Shown here piece by piece: positions 53,263 through 64,000 of a stretch of DNA of 64,000 bases. Positions within the stretch are counted from its first letter, which is position 1. Every line of letters starts with the position of its first letter. The DNA is from Paraburkholderia domus (GTDB taxonomy: Bacteria; Pseudomonadota; Gammaproteobacteria; Burkholderiales; Burkholderiaceae): NCBI RefSeq assembly GCF_905220705.1, contig NZ_CAJNAT010000003.1, positions 248,001-312,000 on the forward strand, read 5' to 3'. The notes under the pieces are model-generated. The model saw nothing but the letters and a program-made list of their open reading frames with translations, was not told where the DNA came from and searched no databases. Position numbers and translations under genes: made by a program.

Positions 53263-54183
53263 ATGTTCTCCCAACTCACCGATCTCGACCTGCGGCTGAT
53301 CCGCGTCTTCCTCGCCATCGTCGACGCCGGTGGCGTCTCGCCGGCCCAGGCCACGCTCAACGTCGGCCAGTCGACGATCAGCACGCAACTCGCCACGCTG
53401 GAAACGCGCCTCGGCTACCGGCTATGCGAGCGCGGCCGTGGCGGCTTCAGCCTGACCGCGCGCGGCGAGCAATTTATCGACGCAGCCCGCGCCCTGCTGT
53501 CCGCCGTCGACACCTTCGGCATGCAGGCGCGCAATGTCGGCCGCAAGCTGGTCGGCACACTCGATATCGGCATGATCGGCCATACGCCGGTGTCGGCGAG
53601 CGCGCGTATCAGCGACGCAATCAGCCGGTTTCGGGCGCGCGATCAATCGGTGCGGTTTTCGATGCTGGTGCGCTCGCCGGGCGAGCTGGAAGAGCTGCTG
53701 CTGAATGGGCGGATTCAGATCGGCATCGGCTATTTCTGGCATCGCGTGCCGTCGCTCGAATACACCGAGGTGTTCGCCGAAGATCAGTTCGCTTATTGCG
53801 CCAAGGGGCATCCGCTGTTCGCTCAGGCGGGCGAGGTGTCGCCTGCTGACGCCGCAGCTTACGAATGGGCATGGCGCAGTTATCCGCTCCCCGAAGCCGA
53901 AAGTTCAACCACGCCGCAGAACGTGACCGCCGTGGCGGACAACATGGAAGCGGTCGCGATGCTGGTGCTCTCGGGGCATCATCTCGGCTATTTGCCAGGG
54001 CATTTCGCAGCGCCCTTCGTGAAGCAAGGTCTGCTCGCGGCGGTAAATCCGGCACAGATGCGTTACCGCGTGGCGTTTCATATGGTCACGCGGGCGCGTC
54101 AGCATCGAACGGATATCGTCGAAGCGTTTATCGACGATATGAAGGCCGCGCATCCGATGCAGGTGCTGGAAGCGGATGAGTAG
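53263..54183 (+). CDS. LysR-type transcriptional regulator
   Basis: 306 residues from an ATG at 53263. The N-terminal helix-turn-helix reads LDLRLIRVFLAIVDAGGVSPAQATLNVGQSTISTQLATLETRLGYRLCERGRGGF. The C-terminal inducer-binding domain includes IGMIGHTPVSASARISDAI and LVLSGHHLGYLPGHFA. It is divergent from the ureohydrolase with an AT-rich 169-bp gap (53094-53262), so is its likely regulator. Confidence 0.9.
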   Translation: MFSQLTDLDLRLIRVFLAIVDAGGVSPAQATLNVGQSTISTQLATLETRLGYRLCERGRGGFSLTARGEQFIDAARALLSAVDTFGMQARNVGRKLVGTLDIGMIGHTPVSASARISDAISRFRARDQSVRFSMLVRSPGELEELLLNGRIQIGIGYFWHRVPSLEYTEVFAEDQFAYCAKGHPLFAQAGEVSPADAAAYEWAWRSYPLPEAESSTTPQNVTAVADNMEAVAMLVLSGHHLGYLPGHFAAPFVKQGLLAAVNPAQMRYRVAFHMVTRARQHRTDIVEAFIDDMKAAHPMQVLEADE

Positions 54184-54199
54184 CGGTGGTCAGCAATTG

Positions 54200-54226
54200 A
54201 AAAGGCCGCGCTCGATGGCGCGGCCT
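54200..54226 (-). terminator. Terminator of lolA
   Basis: AGGCCGCG / CGCGGCCT stem (54203-54210, 54219-54226), 8-nt loop, followed on the minus strand by TTTTC. Confidence 0.7.
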
Positions 54227-54257
54227 GTCTGCAAATCAAACTACTACAGCAATCAAC

Positions 54258-54986
54258 TTAGCCGTTGATCACATCCGCGCCCTTCGGCACGGTGAACTTG
54301 AACGCATCGGCCGGCAGCGGCGGGTTCTTCTGGATATTCGAGAACGTCAGCAGCGTCACGTTGCCGAACACGTCGTGCAGCTCCATCGCTTCAAGATTGC
54401 CATCCTTGAAACCGATACCCACACGCTGAAACTGCGTGTCTTTCGCCTTAGGCGTCAGTTCGAGCCAGTCGATGCCGGCCTTCACGCCCGCGTCACGCAG
54501 CGTGAAGTTCTTGTCCAGATCGTTGCTGCCGAACAGGATCGCGGCCGGGCTCGCGCCGAGCGCGCCGCCGAGACTGCGTACCGTTACCTGATTCAGATCC
54601 TTGTCATACACATAGAGCTTGTCGCCATCGGCTTGCAGCAGTTGCGAATAGGGCTTCTCGTATTGCCAGATGAACTTGCCGGGACGCGCGAACGTGAACG
54701 TGCCGCTCGACGTGCCGGTCTTGCCCGCCGTGGACAGCACGCCGCTTGCACCCTGCGCCTTGCTCGGCGCACGCACTTCCTGCTGCACAAAGGTACCGCG
54801 CGCGGAATGAACTTGCGCGACGAACGCCTTCAGTTGCTCAGTGCCGCTCGCGAATGCCTGCGACGCGACAAGCATCGACGCACCGATCGCCACGCTGCCG
54901 ACGCCACGTACGATCGTGCGAGCGAGGTGGCCGAAGCGGCTGGGTTGGGCACTCTGTCGTGCGTGCTGCTGCGCGAATGGCTGCAT
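54258..54986 (-). CDS. lolA: Outer-membrane lipoprotein carrier protein
   Basis: 242 residues from an ATG at 54986 with GGGAGA upstream. The longer frame to 55124 lacks a ribosome-binding site. The signal peptide is long and ends SQAFA (about residue 46). LolA blocks: [63 protein letters not shown] and [20 protein letters not shown]. It ferries lipoproteins across the periplasm from LolCDE to LolB. It follows ftsK on the same strand (218-bp gap). Confidence 0.94.
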   Translation of the reverse strand: MQPFAQQHARQSAQPSRFGHLARTIVRGVGSVAIGASMLVASQAFASGTEQLKAFVAQVHSARGTFVQQEVRAPSKAQGASGVLSTAGKTGTSSGTFTFARPGKFIWQYEKPYSQLLQADGDKLYVYDKDLNQVTVRSLGGALGASPAAILFGSNDLDKNFTLRDAGVKAGIDWLELTPKAKDTQFQRVGIGFKDGNLEAMELHDVFGNVTLLTFSNIQKNPPLPADAFKFTVPKGADVING

Positions 54987-55204
54987 GGTGTTTTCTCCCT
55001 TGATTGAATTTGTTGAGCGGTCACGGCGGCGGGCTTTGGGGGCTGCGGCCGCGTGACCGTGGCGGTTAGCTTGAACCGCGAAGCCGAGGGACGCGCCCTC
55101 GGCCTCGGGTAACAGCTTAAGCAAGAAGCCTTAAACAGGACTTATGCGCGGACCTCATACGCTGCGCTTTGCGGCCGGGCCGGCGAAATAGCCATATGGT
55201 TGGC

Positions 55205-57520
55205 CTATTCCGCTTCCCGCGCTGGCGCAAGAATCTCGCGATTGCCGTTCGACGACATCGCCGACACCACGCCGGAGTTCTCCATCTGCTCGAGCAGGCG
55301 CGCCGCGCGGTTATAGCCGATGCGCAAATGCCGCTGCACCAGCGAGATCGACGCGCGACGGTTCTTCAGCACCACGTCGACCGCCTGGTCGTATAACGGG
55401 TCTGCCTCGCCGTCGCCCGAACCGCTTCCCCCGGCGCCCGCGGAGCCTTCGTCGCCCTCACCCCTTACGCCGCCTTCGAGAATGCCCTCGATATAGTTCG
55501 GCTCGCCCTGCTCCTTGAGCTTGTCGACGACGCGATGCACTTCCTCGTCCGATACGAACGCGCCGTGCACACGCACCGGCAAACCGCTGCCCGGCGGCAG
55601 ATAGAGCATGTCGCCCATGCCGAGCAGCGATTCCGCGCCCTGCTGGTCGAGAATCGTGCGCGAGTCGATCTTCGACGACACCTGGAACGCCATCCGCGTC
55701 GGCACGTTGGCCTTGATCAGGCCGGTAATCACGTCGACCGACGGACGCTGCGTCGCCAGAATCAGATGGATGCCCGCCGCGCGCGCTTTCTGCGCAATCC
55801 GCGCGATCAGCTCTTCGACCTTCTTGCCGACCACCATCATCAGATCGGCCAATTCGTCGATCACGACGACGATGTTCGGCAGGCGCGACAGCGGTTCCGG
55901 GTCGTCCGGCGTGAGGCTGAACGGATTCGGCAGCTTCTCTTCGCGCTTGGCGGCTTCGTCGATCTTGTTGTTGTAGCCGGCGAGGTTACGCACGCCGAGC
56001 TTGCTCATCAGCTTGTAGCGGCGCTCCATTTCGGCGACCGCCCAATTGAGCGCGTGCCCCGCCTGGCGCATGTCCGTGACCACCGGACACAGCAAATGCG
56101 GAATACCTTCGTAGACGCTCATTTCGAGCATCTTCGGATCGATCAGGATCATGCGGACCTGGTCGGCGCTCGCCTTGTAGAGCAGCGACAGGATCATCGC
56201 GTTGATACCCACCGACTTGCCCGAGCCGGTCGTACCGGCCACCAACAAGTGCGGCATTTTCGCGAGGTCGGCGCACACCGGCTTGCCGCCGATATCCTTG
56301 CCCAGACCCATGGTGAGCGGCGAAGCCGCATCCGCATAAACCGCTGAGCCGAGAATCTCCGAGAGACTCACGGTCTGACGGCGCTGGTTCGGCAACTCCA
56401 GCGCCATGAAATTCTTGCCCGGAATCGTTTCGACCACGCGAATCGACACCAGTGACAGCGAACGCGCCAGATCTTTCGCCAGACCCACGATCTGGCTGCC
56501 TTTCACGCCGGTGGCCGGCTCGATTTCGTAACGCGTGACAACCGGGCCCGGATAGGCGGCGACCACGCTTACTTCGACGCCGAAGTCCTTGAGCTTTTTC
56601 TCGATCAGGCGCGAGGTGAATTCGAGCGTATCGGCGGAAATGGTTTCCTGCGCGGCCGGCGCCGCGTCGAGCAGCGAGATCGGCGGCAAGGTGGAGTCGC
56701 CCGGCAGGTCCGTGAACAGCGGCACTTGCCGCTCTTTCTCGACGCGCTCCGATTTGGCGGGCGTGACGACCGGCGGCACGATCATGACCGGCTCGTGCTC
56801 CTCGATCCGCACGCGCCCCTTTTCGACCTTGCCTTCGCGCTTCACGGCGGCGGCTTCACCCAATTTACGGTCGCGGCCCGCCTCGCGGCGCAGCTTGGCG
56901 AACGTGACCGCCGAAATGATCGATTCGCCGACCTTTTCCGACACCGACAGCCACGAAAAACGGAAATACAGCGACAAACCAATGCCGAGCACGATCAGCA
57001 GGGCCAACGTACCGCCCGTGAAACCGAGCGCATGCGATACCCCGCGCGCGACAGCTTCGCCGATCACGCCGCCCGGCGCACGCGGCAGCTGCACTTTCAG
57101 CGACCACATGCGCAACGCTTCGATGCCGTCGCAGGCGAGCAACACCAGCATGAACGCGAACGCGTCCGCGAGCCAGCCGGCATCGCGCGGTGCGTCTTCC
57201 TCCGGTTCCTCATTACGCGTGATACGGCGGTAATTGGCGGAGATGTGGCGGCCGAGCAGCACGATCCACCAGTAGGCGGACAGCCCGAACAGCAGCAGCA
57301 GGATATCGGAGGTCCACGCGCCGACGCGGCCCGCCCAGTTGGCAATGTGATCGACCTGCGCGGCATGCGTCCAGCTCGGATCGTGCCGGCTGTAGCTGAC
57401 GAGCGCCATGAGCAGGAACACGCCGAGCGCGACCTGCAAGATCCAGCGGATTTCGGTGAAAAGGCGCGACATGCGGTGCGGCAATGCCTGCGCGCTCGCG
57501 GAATAGGGAGCTTTTGCCAT
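55205..57520 (-). CDS. ftsK: DNA translocase FtsK
   Basis: 771 residues from the ATG at 57520 (AGGA just upstream); a further ATG at 57616 has no ribosome-binding site. An N-terminal membrane domain with four helices (about residues 15-200) is followed by a short linker. Motor domain: Walker [12 protein letters not shown] near 427 and Walker [13 protein letters not shown] near 550. The C-terminal gamma winged helix ([38 protein letters not shown]) reads KOPS. It pumps chromosome ends through the septum for dif resolution. Divergent from trxB. Confidence 0.96.
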   Translation of the reverse strand: MAKAPYSASAQALPHRMSRLFTEIRWILQVALGVFLLMALVSYSRHDPSWTHAAQVDHIANWAGRVGAWTSDILLLLFGLSAYWWIVLLGRHISANYRRITRNEEPEEDAPRDAGWLADAFAFMLVLLACDGIEALRMWSLKVQLPRAPGGVIGEAVARGVSHALGFTGGTLALLIVLGIGLSLYFRFSWLSVSEKVGESIISAVTFAKLRREAGRDRKLGEAAAVKREGKVEKGRVRIEEHEPVMIVPPVVTPAKSERVEKERQVPLFTDLPGDSTLPPISLLDAAPAAQETISADTLEFTSRLIEKKLKDFGVEVSVVAAYPGPVVTRYEIEPATGVKGSQIVGLAKDLARSLSLVSIRVVETIPGKNFMALELPNQRRQTVSLSEILGSAVYADAASPLTMGLGKDIGGKPVCADLAKMPHLLVAGTTGSGKSVGINAMILSLLYKASADQVRMILIDPKMLEMSVYEGIPHLLCPVVTDMRQAGHALNWAVAEMERRYKLMSKLGVRNLAGYNNKIDEAAKREEKLPNPFSLTPDDPEPLSRLPNIVVVIDELADLMMVVGKKVEELIARIAQKARAAGIHLILATQRPSVDVITGLIKANVPTRMAFQVSSKIDSRTILDQQGAESLLGMGDMLYLPPGSGLPVRVHGAFVSDEEVHRVVDKLKEQGEPNYIEGILEGGVRGEGDEGSAGAGGSGSGDGEADPLYDQAVDVVLKNRRASISLVQRHLRIGYNRAARLLEQMENSGVVSAMSSNGNREILAPAREAE

Positions 57521-58854
<1,334 letters not shown>

Positions 58855-58928
58855 TCGTCCCGCGAATCTGCGAGAGTAAGCGTAACGGTAAAATGGCGGC
58901 TGGGCATGCCCGGCCGCTTGCTTGACAG

Positions 58929-58961
58929 AAGGCCGCGGCTGAGAAGCCGGCGGCCTTTTTT
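58929..58961 (+). terminator. Terminator of trxB
   Basis: AAGGCCGCGGCT-GAGA-AGCCGGCGGCCTT stem (one mismatch) followed by a run of six T. Confidence 0.85.
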
Positions 58962-59101
58962 GCGTCGTGTTCGCGTCGTTCCGGCGCCCTTGCGTGTACG
59001 CTTGCCCCGCCAGACAGTCAGACGTTGCGATGCGCCACGGCACGTTTCGTGCGCTGCAACCGTCGTCGCGCGATCGATCTACTTTTCTGTGTATTACCGA
59101 T

Positions 59102-59860
59102 ATGCCGAAGAATCAGCCCCACCCCAGCGAACCGAAGCGCGCCCGTGCCGTTGCCAGGCCCGCGCCCGAGACAGCCGCGCCCGTCGTCAAACCGAAGATC
59201 GAGCCGGCCGCGGGTCTAGCCGGCCTCGGCGCGTTGCGCGACGCGTTAAAGGGCGATACGCAACGCCGTGAGCGCGAACGTGCGGCAGCAGTGGCAGCGC
59301 AGCGCGAAGCGTCGGCCGATGCCGATCTGTTTCGCCGCGAGATCGGCGCGGTTGCGCCGCTGGCGGTCCCGCAGCGCGCCAGCTTGCCGCGCAATCCCCC
59401 GTCGCCGCTGCCGGTGCAAACCAAACTCGACGAAGAAGCCGTGCTGCACGAGGCGATCTCCGATGAGTTCGACCCCGAGGTGCTGCTCGAAACCGACGAA
59501 ACGCTCTCCTATTGCCGGCCCGGCGTGAGTCAGGAAGTCGTACGCAAACTGCGGCGTGGCGATTGGGTCGTACAGGCGCAAATCGATCTGCATGGCATGC
59601 GTCGCGAGGAAGCGCGCGAGGCGCTGGCCGAGTTCATCCGTGAATCGGTGAAACGTGGCCTGCGGTGCTTGCGCGTGATTCACGGCAAGGGCCTCGGATC
59701 GATCGGCAAAGAACCCGTACTGAAGGGCAAGGTGCGCGCGTGGCTCGTGCAGAAGTCCGAGGTGATCGCCTTCTGTCAGGCGCGTCCGCATGACGGCGGC
59801 GCGGGTGCGGTGGTCGTGCTGTTGCAGCCGGGCGCAATGCCGGCTCACCCCAATTCCTGA
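59102..59860 (+). CDS. Smr-domain protein (MutS2-type endonuclease domain)
   Basis: 252 residues from an ATG at 59102. An Ala/Arg-rich, charged N-terminal half, then a C-terminal Smr domain from about residue 160. Its signatures IDLHGMRREEAREALAEFI and VIHGKGLGS (His-Gly-x-Gly) are present. Stand-alone Smr proteins are proposed nucleases acting on branched DNA or on mRNA in ribosome rescue. No clear ribosome-binding site. A GTG-started channel gene follows 10 bp later, so the two are probably co-transcribed. Confidence 0.86.
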   Translation: MPKNQPHPSEPKRARAVARPAPETAAPVVKPKIEPAAGLAGLGALRDALKGDTQRRERERAAAVAAQREASADADLFRREIGAVAPLAVPQRASLPRNPPSPLPVQTKLDEEAVLHEAISDEFDPEVLLETDETLSYCRPGVSQEVVRKLRRGDWVVQAQIDLHGMRREEAREALAEFIRESVKRGLRCLRVIHGKGLGSIGKEPVLKGKVRAWLVQKSEVIAFCQARPHDGGAGAVVVLLQPGAMPAHPNS

Positions 59861-59870
59861 CGGAGTCCCG

Positions 59871-60494
59871 GTGATCCATCCGAGGCTGACGCTGGCGCTG
59901 ACCATCATGGAGGCGCTGGCTATTTTCGCGTACGCGATTTCTGGCTTTATCGAAGCGCGAACCCGGCGGCTCGACGCGGTGGGGACCTTCCTTGTAGCAA
60001 TCGCCACGGCGTTCGGCGGCGGCACCTTGCGCGACGTGCTGCTCGAGCGGCGGCCTTTCTACTGGGTCGAGCATCAGGGGTATCTGATTGCGATCTTCGT
60101 CATGTCGTTGTTCGCGCCGACACTATTGAAGATGACCTCGCGCCTGCTCTCCGAGCGGGTCTTGCTGGTTGCCGATGCGATCGGGCTGGGTTTGTTCAGC
60201 ATTGCCGGCACGTCAATCGCGCACGACGCGCAGATGCCGTGGTTCACCTCGGTGATGATGGGAGTGCTGACAGGGGTATTCGGCGGTGTGATTCGCGACG
60301 TGCTGTGCAACGAGGTACCGCTGATTTTGCGCGATTCGCGGCCGTATGCGACCTGCGCTTTTGTGGGGTGTTGGCTGTACGTGCTGCTGGACTACATAAA
60401 CGTCGATACGATTTATAGCGTGTTGATCGCCACCGCCTTTATCCTGCTCGCGAGACTGGTGACCTTCAGGTACAACGTCCGCCTGCCTCATTAA
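59871..60494 (+). CDS. Trimeric intracellular cation channel family protein (UPF0126)
   Basis: 207 residues from a GTG at 59871 with GGAG five bases upstream. Seven membrane helices in two repeats, with the two glycine-rich motifs AFGGGTLRDVLL and VFGGVIRDVLCNEVPLIL, which define the TRIC/YicG family. Bacterial members conduct monovalent cations in vitro. Physiological role unclear. Convergent with fliD. Confidence 0.87.
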   Translation: MIHPRLTLALTIMEALAIFAYAISGFIEARTRRLDAVGTFLVAIATAFGGGTLRDVLLERRPFYWVEHQGYLIAIFVMSLFAPTLLKMTSRLLSERVLLVADAIGLGLFSIAGTSIAHDAQMPWFTSVMMGVLTGVFGGVIRDVLCNEVPLILRDSRPYATCAFVGCWLYVLLDYINVDTIYSVLIATAFILLARLVTFRYNVRLPH

Positions 60495-60520
60495 GCCTGT
60501 TTCACCAAGCCTGCCTCGCT

Positions 60521-60553
60521 AAAAGCGCGCCGCCCTGAACAAGACGGCGCGCG
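60521..60553 (-). terminator. Terminator of fliD
   Basis: GCGCGCCG / CGGCGCGC perfect 8-bp stem (60526-60533, 60546-60553) with a 12-nt loop, followed on the minus strand by TTTTA. Confidence 0.75.
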
Positions 60554-60566
60554 ATCTGACGCTGCC

Positions 60567-62078
60567 TTACTTGTTAGTCGCCAACGCCCCCGCACTCTTC
60601 GAGCCGCCAAACAGCGCCGTCAGGTACTGGGAGTTGTTGTTCATCGTCGCCATCAACGTGTTGAGCGCGGTGAACTGATTCTGGTACTGCTTCGTCAACG
60701 CCGCGCTGTAGTTGGCGAGCGTGGTCTGCTGCGTCGTGATGCTCTTCAGATCGGCATTCAGCGCAGTGTTACGGCTGTCGATGATGCCGCCCGTCTTCAC
60801 GAAGTCGGTAATGCTCTTGTTCAACTTGACGCCGAGGCCGTTGGTCGAGTTGAACAATGCGGCGACCTGCGCCGGGCTGCTGGTGAGCGACGTAGCCAGC
60901 TTCTTGTTATCGATCACCAGCGTGCCGTCCGCCGGATCGCCCTTCAGCGAAATGCCGATCGACGCGAGCCCCACCGCTGAAGCCCCCGTGCCGACGCCGC
61001 CGCCGATAATCGACGCCAACGTATTCTTGATCGTCATCAGCGTCGAGTCGCCGAGCAGCGCGCCGCCGGTCTTCGACGACTTGTCGTACGAGGACAGCGA
61101 GTTGATGGTCGTGACGACGGTGTTGTAGAGATTCGCGAAATTGGTGATGGCCGTGTTCTGCGCGGTCGTATCCGACGCGATCGTCAGCGTCTGCGTGGTG
61201 CCGACGGCGGCGCTCGACAGATTCAGCGTGACGCCGGAAATCGCCGATGTGACCGCGTTCGCGGAACTGCTCGCCTCAATCCCGCCGACGGTGAATAGCG
61301 CGTCCTGAGCGGCCTCGCTTTGCCGCCAGGCCTTGTTGGTATCCGACGACACGATCGTGGACGCCGTGCCATTCGCGCCAGGTGTGGACGTCACGCCGAG
61401 ACTCGACAAACCCGCGTCATTCTGCACGCCGCTGGTGGAGACGTTGATCGTGTTGGTCGAGCCAGTGGTGGTCGAGCGCAGCACCAGGTGAGCGCCGCCC
61501 GTGCCGGTCACGATCGTGGCCGTGACGCCCGGATTGTTGCCCGCTTTGTTAATCGCGTTGGCAATGCCGGTCAACGTGTTGTTGGTGCTGTCGATCGTGA
61601 CGTCCATCGACTTGCCGCCGACCGCGATGCTCAACTTGCCTGTGCCCAACTGGGCGGTGGCGTCGAACGCCGCCGACGACAGGCTCTGCGATGCAGCGAT
61701 TTGCGTCACGTCGATCGTGTAGCTGCCGGCGACCGCGCCGGGACCGGCCTTCGGGTCCATGCCCTTGCCGCTCGCAGTGGCCGCGAAGGTCGACAGGGTG
61801 GTTCCGTCCGAGAGGTTCTTGATCGCCGCCTGCAACGCGTTCAACGCGGAGCTCAGGGCGCCGTAGGCGGACAGGACGGTGGTATCGCTCGTCTGTTTGG
61901 CCTTCAGCGCCGCCGTCTGGCCGGCCGTCTTCGCATTCACCAGGGCCGACACCAGCGATGCGACGTCCATCGTCGAGTTACCGGTGGAACCGCTGATAAT
62001 CGATTGCGCCGCCTGCTGCACCTGGCTCTGCGCGTTAGCCGTTGCGCTGTTCACGGACGTAGTGGTGATGGTTGACAT
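60567..62078 (-). CDS. fliD: Flagellar filament cap protein FliD (HAP2)
   Basis: 503 residues from an ATG at 62078 with CGGAGCC upstream. Sits at the tip of the flagellum and helps flagellin assemble. The FliD N-terminal domain (STMDVASLVSALVNAKTAGQTAALKAKQTSD...SALNALQAAIKNL) and C-terminal domain (FANLYNTVVTTINSLSSYDKSSKTGGALLGDSTLMTIKNTL...TNGLGVKLNKSITDFV) are clear. Ser/Thr/Ala-rich and cysteine-free, as expected for an exported axial protein. No fliS, fliT or fliC is adjacent in this window. Confidence 0.93.
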   Translation of the reverse strand: MSTITTTSVNSATANAQSQVQQAAQSIISGSTGNSTMDVASLVSALVNAKTAGQTAALKAKQTSDTTVLSAYGALSSALNALQAAIKNLSDGTTLSTFAATASGKGMDPKAGPGAVAGSYTIDVTQIAASQSLSSAAFDATAQLGTGKLSIAVGGKSMDVTIDSTNNTLTGIANAINKAGNNPGVTATIVTGTGGAHLVLRSTTTGSTNTINVSTSGVQNDAGLSSLGVTSTPGANGTASTIVSSDTNKAWRQSEAAQDALFTVGGIEASSSANAVTSAISGVTLNLSSAAVGTTQTLTIASDTTAQNTAITNFANLYNTVVTTINSLSSYDKSSKTGGALLGDSTLMTIKNTLASIIGGGVGTGASAVGLASIGISLKGDPADGTLVIDNKKLATSLTSSPAQVAALFNSTNGLGVKLNKSITDFVKTGGIIDSRNTALNADLKSITTQQTTLANYSAALTKQYQNQFTALNTLMATMNNNSQYLTALFGGSKSAGALATNK

Positions 62079-62443
62079 GCGAAGGCTCCGTGCGTCGAGT
62101 TATTCGTTATTCATTGCGTGACGCCCCGGTGGTGTTTCTTCATGCGGCGGCAACCCGGTTACGTCGCGGTTACGTCAGTTTTCTTACAAATTTTTCAAAT
62201 GTTACACTATCTTTCTTGAAAGGTTTGTGACGTTTTGTCGTAACAAATCACGGCGCATAAGCTTTTGTAGCGTCCGATCATTATCGAAAGCGGATGAACG
62301 CCATGGCGCGTTGCGCAACGCGGTCTTCCGCTAAAATTTTTTGCGGCTGTCGATTTCCGTCGCCGTCGTTCGTCGTCAGGTAAACGGCCCCCCGGCCGTC
62401 ATCGCGCCACAGCGCCCCTAGCAACCGCCATAGGTGAACCACG
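62079..62443. other. AT-rich intergenic region between fliD and a GST gene
   Basis: 365 bp, with the most AT-rich part at about 62180-62270. It should carry the fliD promoter (minus) and the GST promoter (plus). I saw no convincing sigma-28 site; a small dyad CTTTC-TT-GAAAG lies at 62211-62222. Confidence 0.45.
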
Positions 62444-63103
62444 ATGACCCTGAAGCTCTATGCCCACCCCTTCTCTTCTTACTGCCAGAAGGTCCTGACC
62501 GCGCTTTACGAAAACGGCACACCGTTCGAGCTGCGCCTGCTGGCGCACGACGACGCGCAGGTCATGGCGGAATTCGCCGCGCTCTGGCCGATCAAGCGCT
62601 TTCCTGTGCTGGTCGACGGCGAACGGACCGTGACGGAGGCGAGCATCATCATCGAATATCTCGGCTTGTATCACCCGGGACCGGTGCCGCTCGTGCCGCC
62701 CGACGCCCGCGCCGCGCTGGAAGTGCGCAGCATGGATCGCTTCTTCGACAACTACATCTCCACGCCGCAGCAAAAGATTGTGTACGACAGTCTGCGCGCC
62801 GAGCCGGAGCGTGACCCGCGCGCCGTGGCCGAAGCCCGCGCCATGCTCGACACGGCCTACGGCTGGCTCGACAAGGTCATGGCCGGGCGCGAATGGGCGG
62901 CCGGCGATACGTTCAGCCTCGCCGATTGCGGCGCCGCGCCGTTCTTGTTCTATGCCGACTGGACCCATCGGATCGGCCCGGCGTTTGAGCACGTCCTCGC
63001 CTACCGGAAACGGCTGCTGGCCCGCCCGTCGTTCGCGCGCGCGGTCGACGAAGCGCGCCCGTATCGCCCGCTGTTCCCGCTCGGCGCGCCCGACCGGGAT
63101 TGA
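62444..63103 (+). CDS. Glutathione S-transferase family protein
   Basis: 219 residues from an ATG at 62444 with AGGTGA upstream. N-terminal thioredoxin-like domain (LKLYAHPFSSYCQKVLTALYENGTPFELRLL; KRFPVLVDGERTVTEASIIIEYL), including a Ser-Ser-Tyr-Cys near residues 11-14 in the catalytic position. The C-terminal helical domain has GDTFSLADCGAAPFLFYADW. Substrate unknown. A LysR gene follows 112 bp later on the same strand. Confidence 0.88.
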   Translation: MTLKLYAHPFSSYCQKVLTALYENGTPFELRLLAHDDAQVMAEFAALWPIKRFPVLVDGERTVTEASIIIEYLGLYHPGPVPLVPPDARAALEVRSMDRFFDNYISTPQQKIVYDSLRAEPERDPRAVAEARAMLDTAYGWLDKVMAGREWAAGDTFSLADCGAAPFLFYADWTHRIGPAFEHVLAYRKRLLARPSFARAVDEARPYRPLFPLGAPDRD

Positions 63104-63215
63104 AAACACGAACCCGGCACGGACTCGACATAACCACGCGAGCGCACCAACACTATTTCCAAGCGATACACTTCACTTCGAAACCCACTTCCGCCCATCA
63201 CTCAAAAGGCAAAAC

Positions 63216-64000
63216 ATGGACCGTTTCGAAGCGATGGAGATATTTACGCGTGTGGTCGAAGCGAACAGCTTCACCAAAGTATCCGAATCGCTCGACCTGC
63301 CCCGCGCCAAAGTCAGCCGCACCATTCAGGCGCTGGAAGAACACGTCGGTGTGCGGCTCCTGAACCGGTCGACGCGGCAGGTTAGCGTCACCGAAGACGG
63401 CGCGCTGTTCTACGAGCGCTGCGTGCGCATCCTCGCGGAAGTCACCGATGCCGAATCGTCGCTGTCGAACAAGCGCGAGAGTCCGTCCGGCACGATTCGC
63501 GTCGATACGTCCGGCACACTCGCCCGCGCACTACTGCTTCCCGCGCTCGACGATTTCTACAGCCTGTATCCGGAGATCGACGTGCGGCTCGGCCTCGCGG
63601 ATCGCAACATCGATCTGATTCAGGACGGGGTGGATTGCGTGATCCGCATGGGTACGCCGGAAGAGTCGAGTCTCGTTGCGCGGCGCATCGGCCACGCGCG
63701 CATCGTCACCTGCGCGTCGCCCGCCTATCTGGAGAAATACGGCACGCCGACCACGCTCGACGAGCTCAGCGAGCATCGCGCAGTCAACTACGTTTCCGCA
63801 CGCAGCGGCAAAACCTTCCCGTTCGAGTACGAGGTGGACGGCGAGATCGTCAAGGTCACGCTCAAAAGCGTGCTCGCGGTGAACGACGGCAGCGTCTATA
63901 TCGGCGCAAGCGCGCTTGGCCACGGAATCATCCAGCCGTCGCGCTACATGGTCGCCGATCTGATCGCGCAAGGCGCGCTCAAGGAAATTCTGACGAATTA
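63216..64000 (+). CDS. LysR-type transcriptional regulator (partial, continues past window)
   Basis: ATG at 63216 with AAAGGC upstream; 261 codons visible of the usual about 300, and the frame stays open at the edge. N-terminal helix-turn-helix: MDRFEAMEIFTRVVEANSFTKVSESLDLPRAKVSRTIQALEEHVGVRLLNRSTR. The inducer-binding domain begins GTIRVDTSGTLARALLLPALDDFYSLYPEIDVRLGL. It belongs to the AaeR/CrgA-like branch with DRNIDLIQDGVDCVIRMG. Target genes not evident. Confidence 0.92.
   Translation, partial: MDRFEAMEIFTRVVEANSFTKVSESLDLPRAKVSRTIQALEEHVGVRLLNRSTRQVSVTEDGALFYERCVRILAEVTDAESSLSNKRESPSGTIRVDTSGTLARALLLPALDDFYSLYPEIDVRLGLADRNIDLIQDGVDCVIRMGTPEESSLVARRIGHARIVTCASPAYLEKYGTPTTLDELSEHRAVNYVSARSGKTFPFEYEVDGEIVKVTLKSVLAVNDGSVYIGASALGHGIIQPSRYMVADLIAQGALKEILTN

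Noticed and set aside
62079..62443. Sigma-28 flagellar promoter for fliD
   Set aside because: TTTCGATAATG on the minus strand resembles the -10 part, but no TAAA-type -35 lies at the right distance.

Overview
The window is a GC-rich, densely coded stretch of chromosome from a Burkholderiaceae beta-proteobacterium, most like Paraburkholderia/Burkholderia. Pointers are the argH start, the minCDE cluster, lolA/ftsK/trxB, serS with an adjacent tRNA-Ser(CGA), two DUF4148 proteins, many LysR regulators and several MHS-type transporters. I see no rRNA, CRISPR array or intact insertion sequence.

Layout. 1-3.3 kb: a partial methyltransferase divergent from an XRE-type regulator, then argH. 3.6-11 kb: one giant two-module NRPS gene ending in a reductase domain, with a condensation-like N-terminal domain that has lost its catalytic His. 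11.4-14.3 kb: a TonB-like lipoprotein, an MHS transporter and two tiny envelope proteins. 15-18.2 kb: waaC, a ClC channel and small envelope proteins. 18.5-20.6 kb: minCDE. 20.8-25 kb: GNAT, a methionine aminopeptidase, a ferritin-like Tat protein and an Nramp metal transporter. 25.1-29 kb: a coupled four-gene lipid-modification operon (FAD oxidoreductase, DUF1365, CFA-synthase-like methyltransferase, chalcone-isomerase-like protein), divergent from a winged-helix/TPR regulator at 29.3 kb. 31-33.5 kb: DUF4148, an MHS transporter and an orphan gene preceded by a candidate structured RNA.

33.9-42.8 kb is the most interesting locus. LysR and DctA on the plus strand face a minus-strand set made of a two-subunit ATP-citrate-lyase-like enzyme, a citrate/tricarballylate-type MHS transporter and an orphan periplasmic binding protein. 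The enzyme genes and the transporter share a 46-bp upstream element (34 of 46 positions identical). In both places it sits 82-83 bp before a ribosome-binding site with GGAGACA and an ATGCA start, but upstream of the enzyme genes that start opens only a 10-codon ORF. The citrate-synthase-like part of the large subunit appears to have Asn in place of the first catalytic His, so the true substrate is open.

43-47.2 kb is accessory: lipocalin-like, DUF4148 and DUF4304 genes, and a GST overlapping a NIPSNAP remnant, divergent from a WYL regulator with a clear repeat operator. 47.4-60.5 kb is housekeeping: tRNA-Ser, serS, rarA, lolA, ftsK, trxB, an Smr protein and a TRIC-type channel. It is interrupted between rarA and lolA by a transporter-ureohydrolase-LysR module that carries a 12-bp tandem repeat running into the ureohydrolase stop codon. 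60.5-64 kb: fliD standing alone, a GST and a partial LysR gene.

Starts were chosen by ribosome-binding site, family start and overlaps. Several genes use GTG or TTG. All family calls come from reading motifs by eye; no database search was possible.
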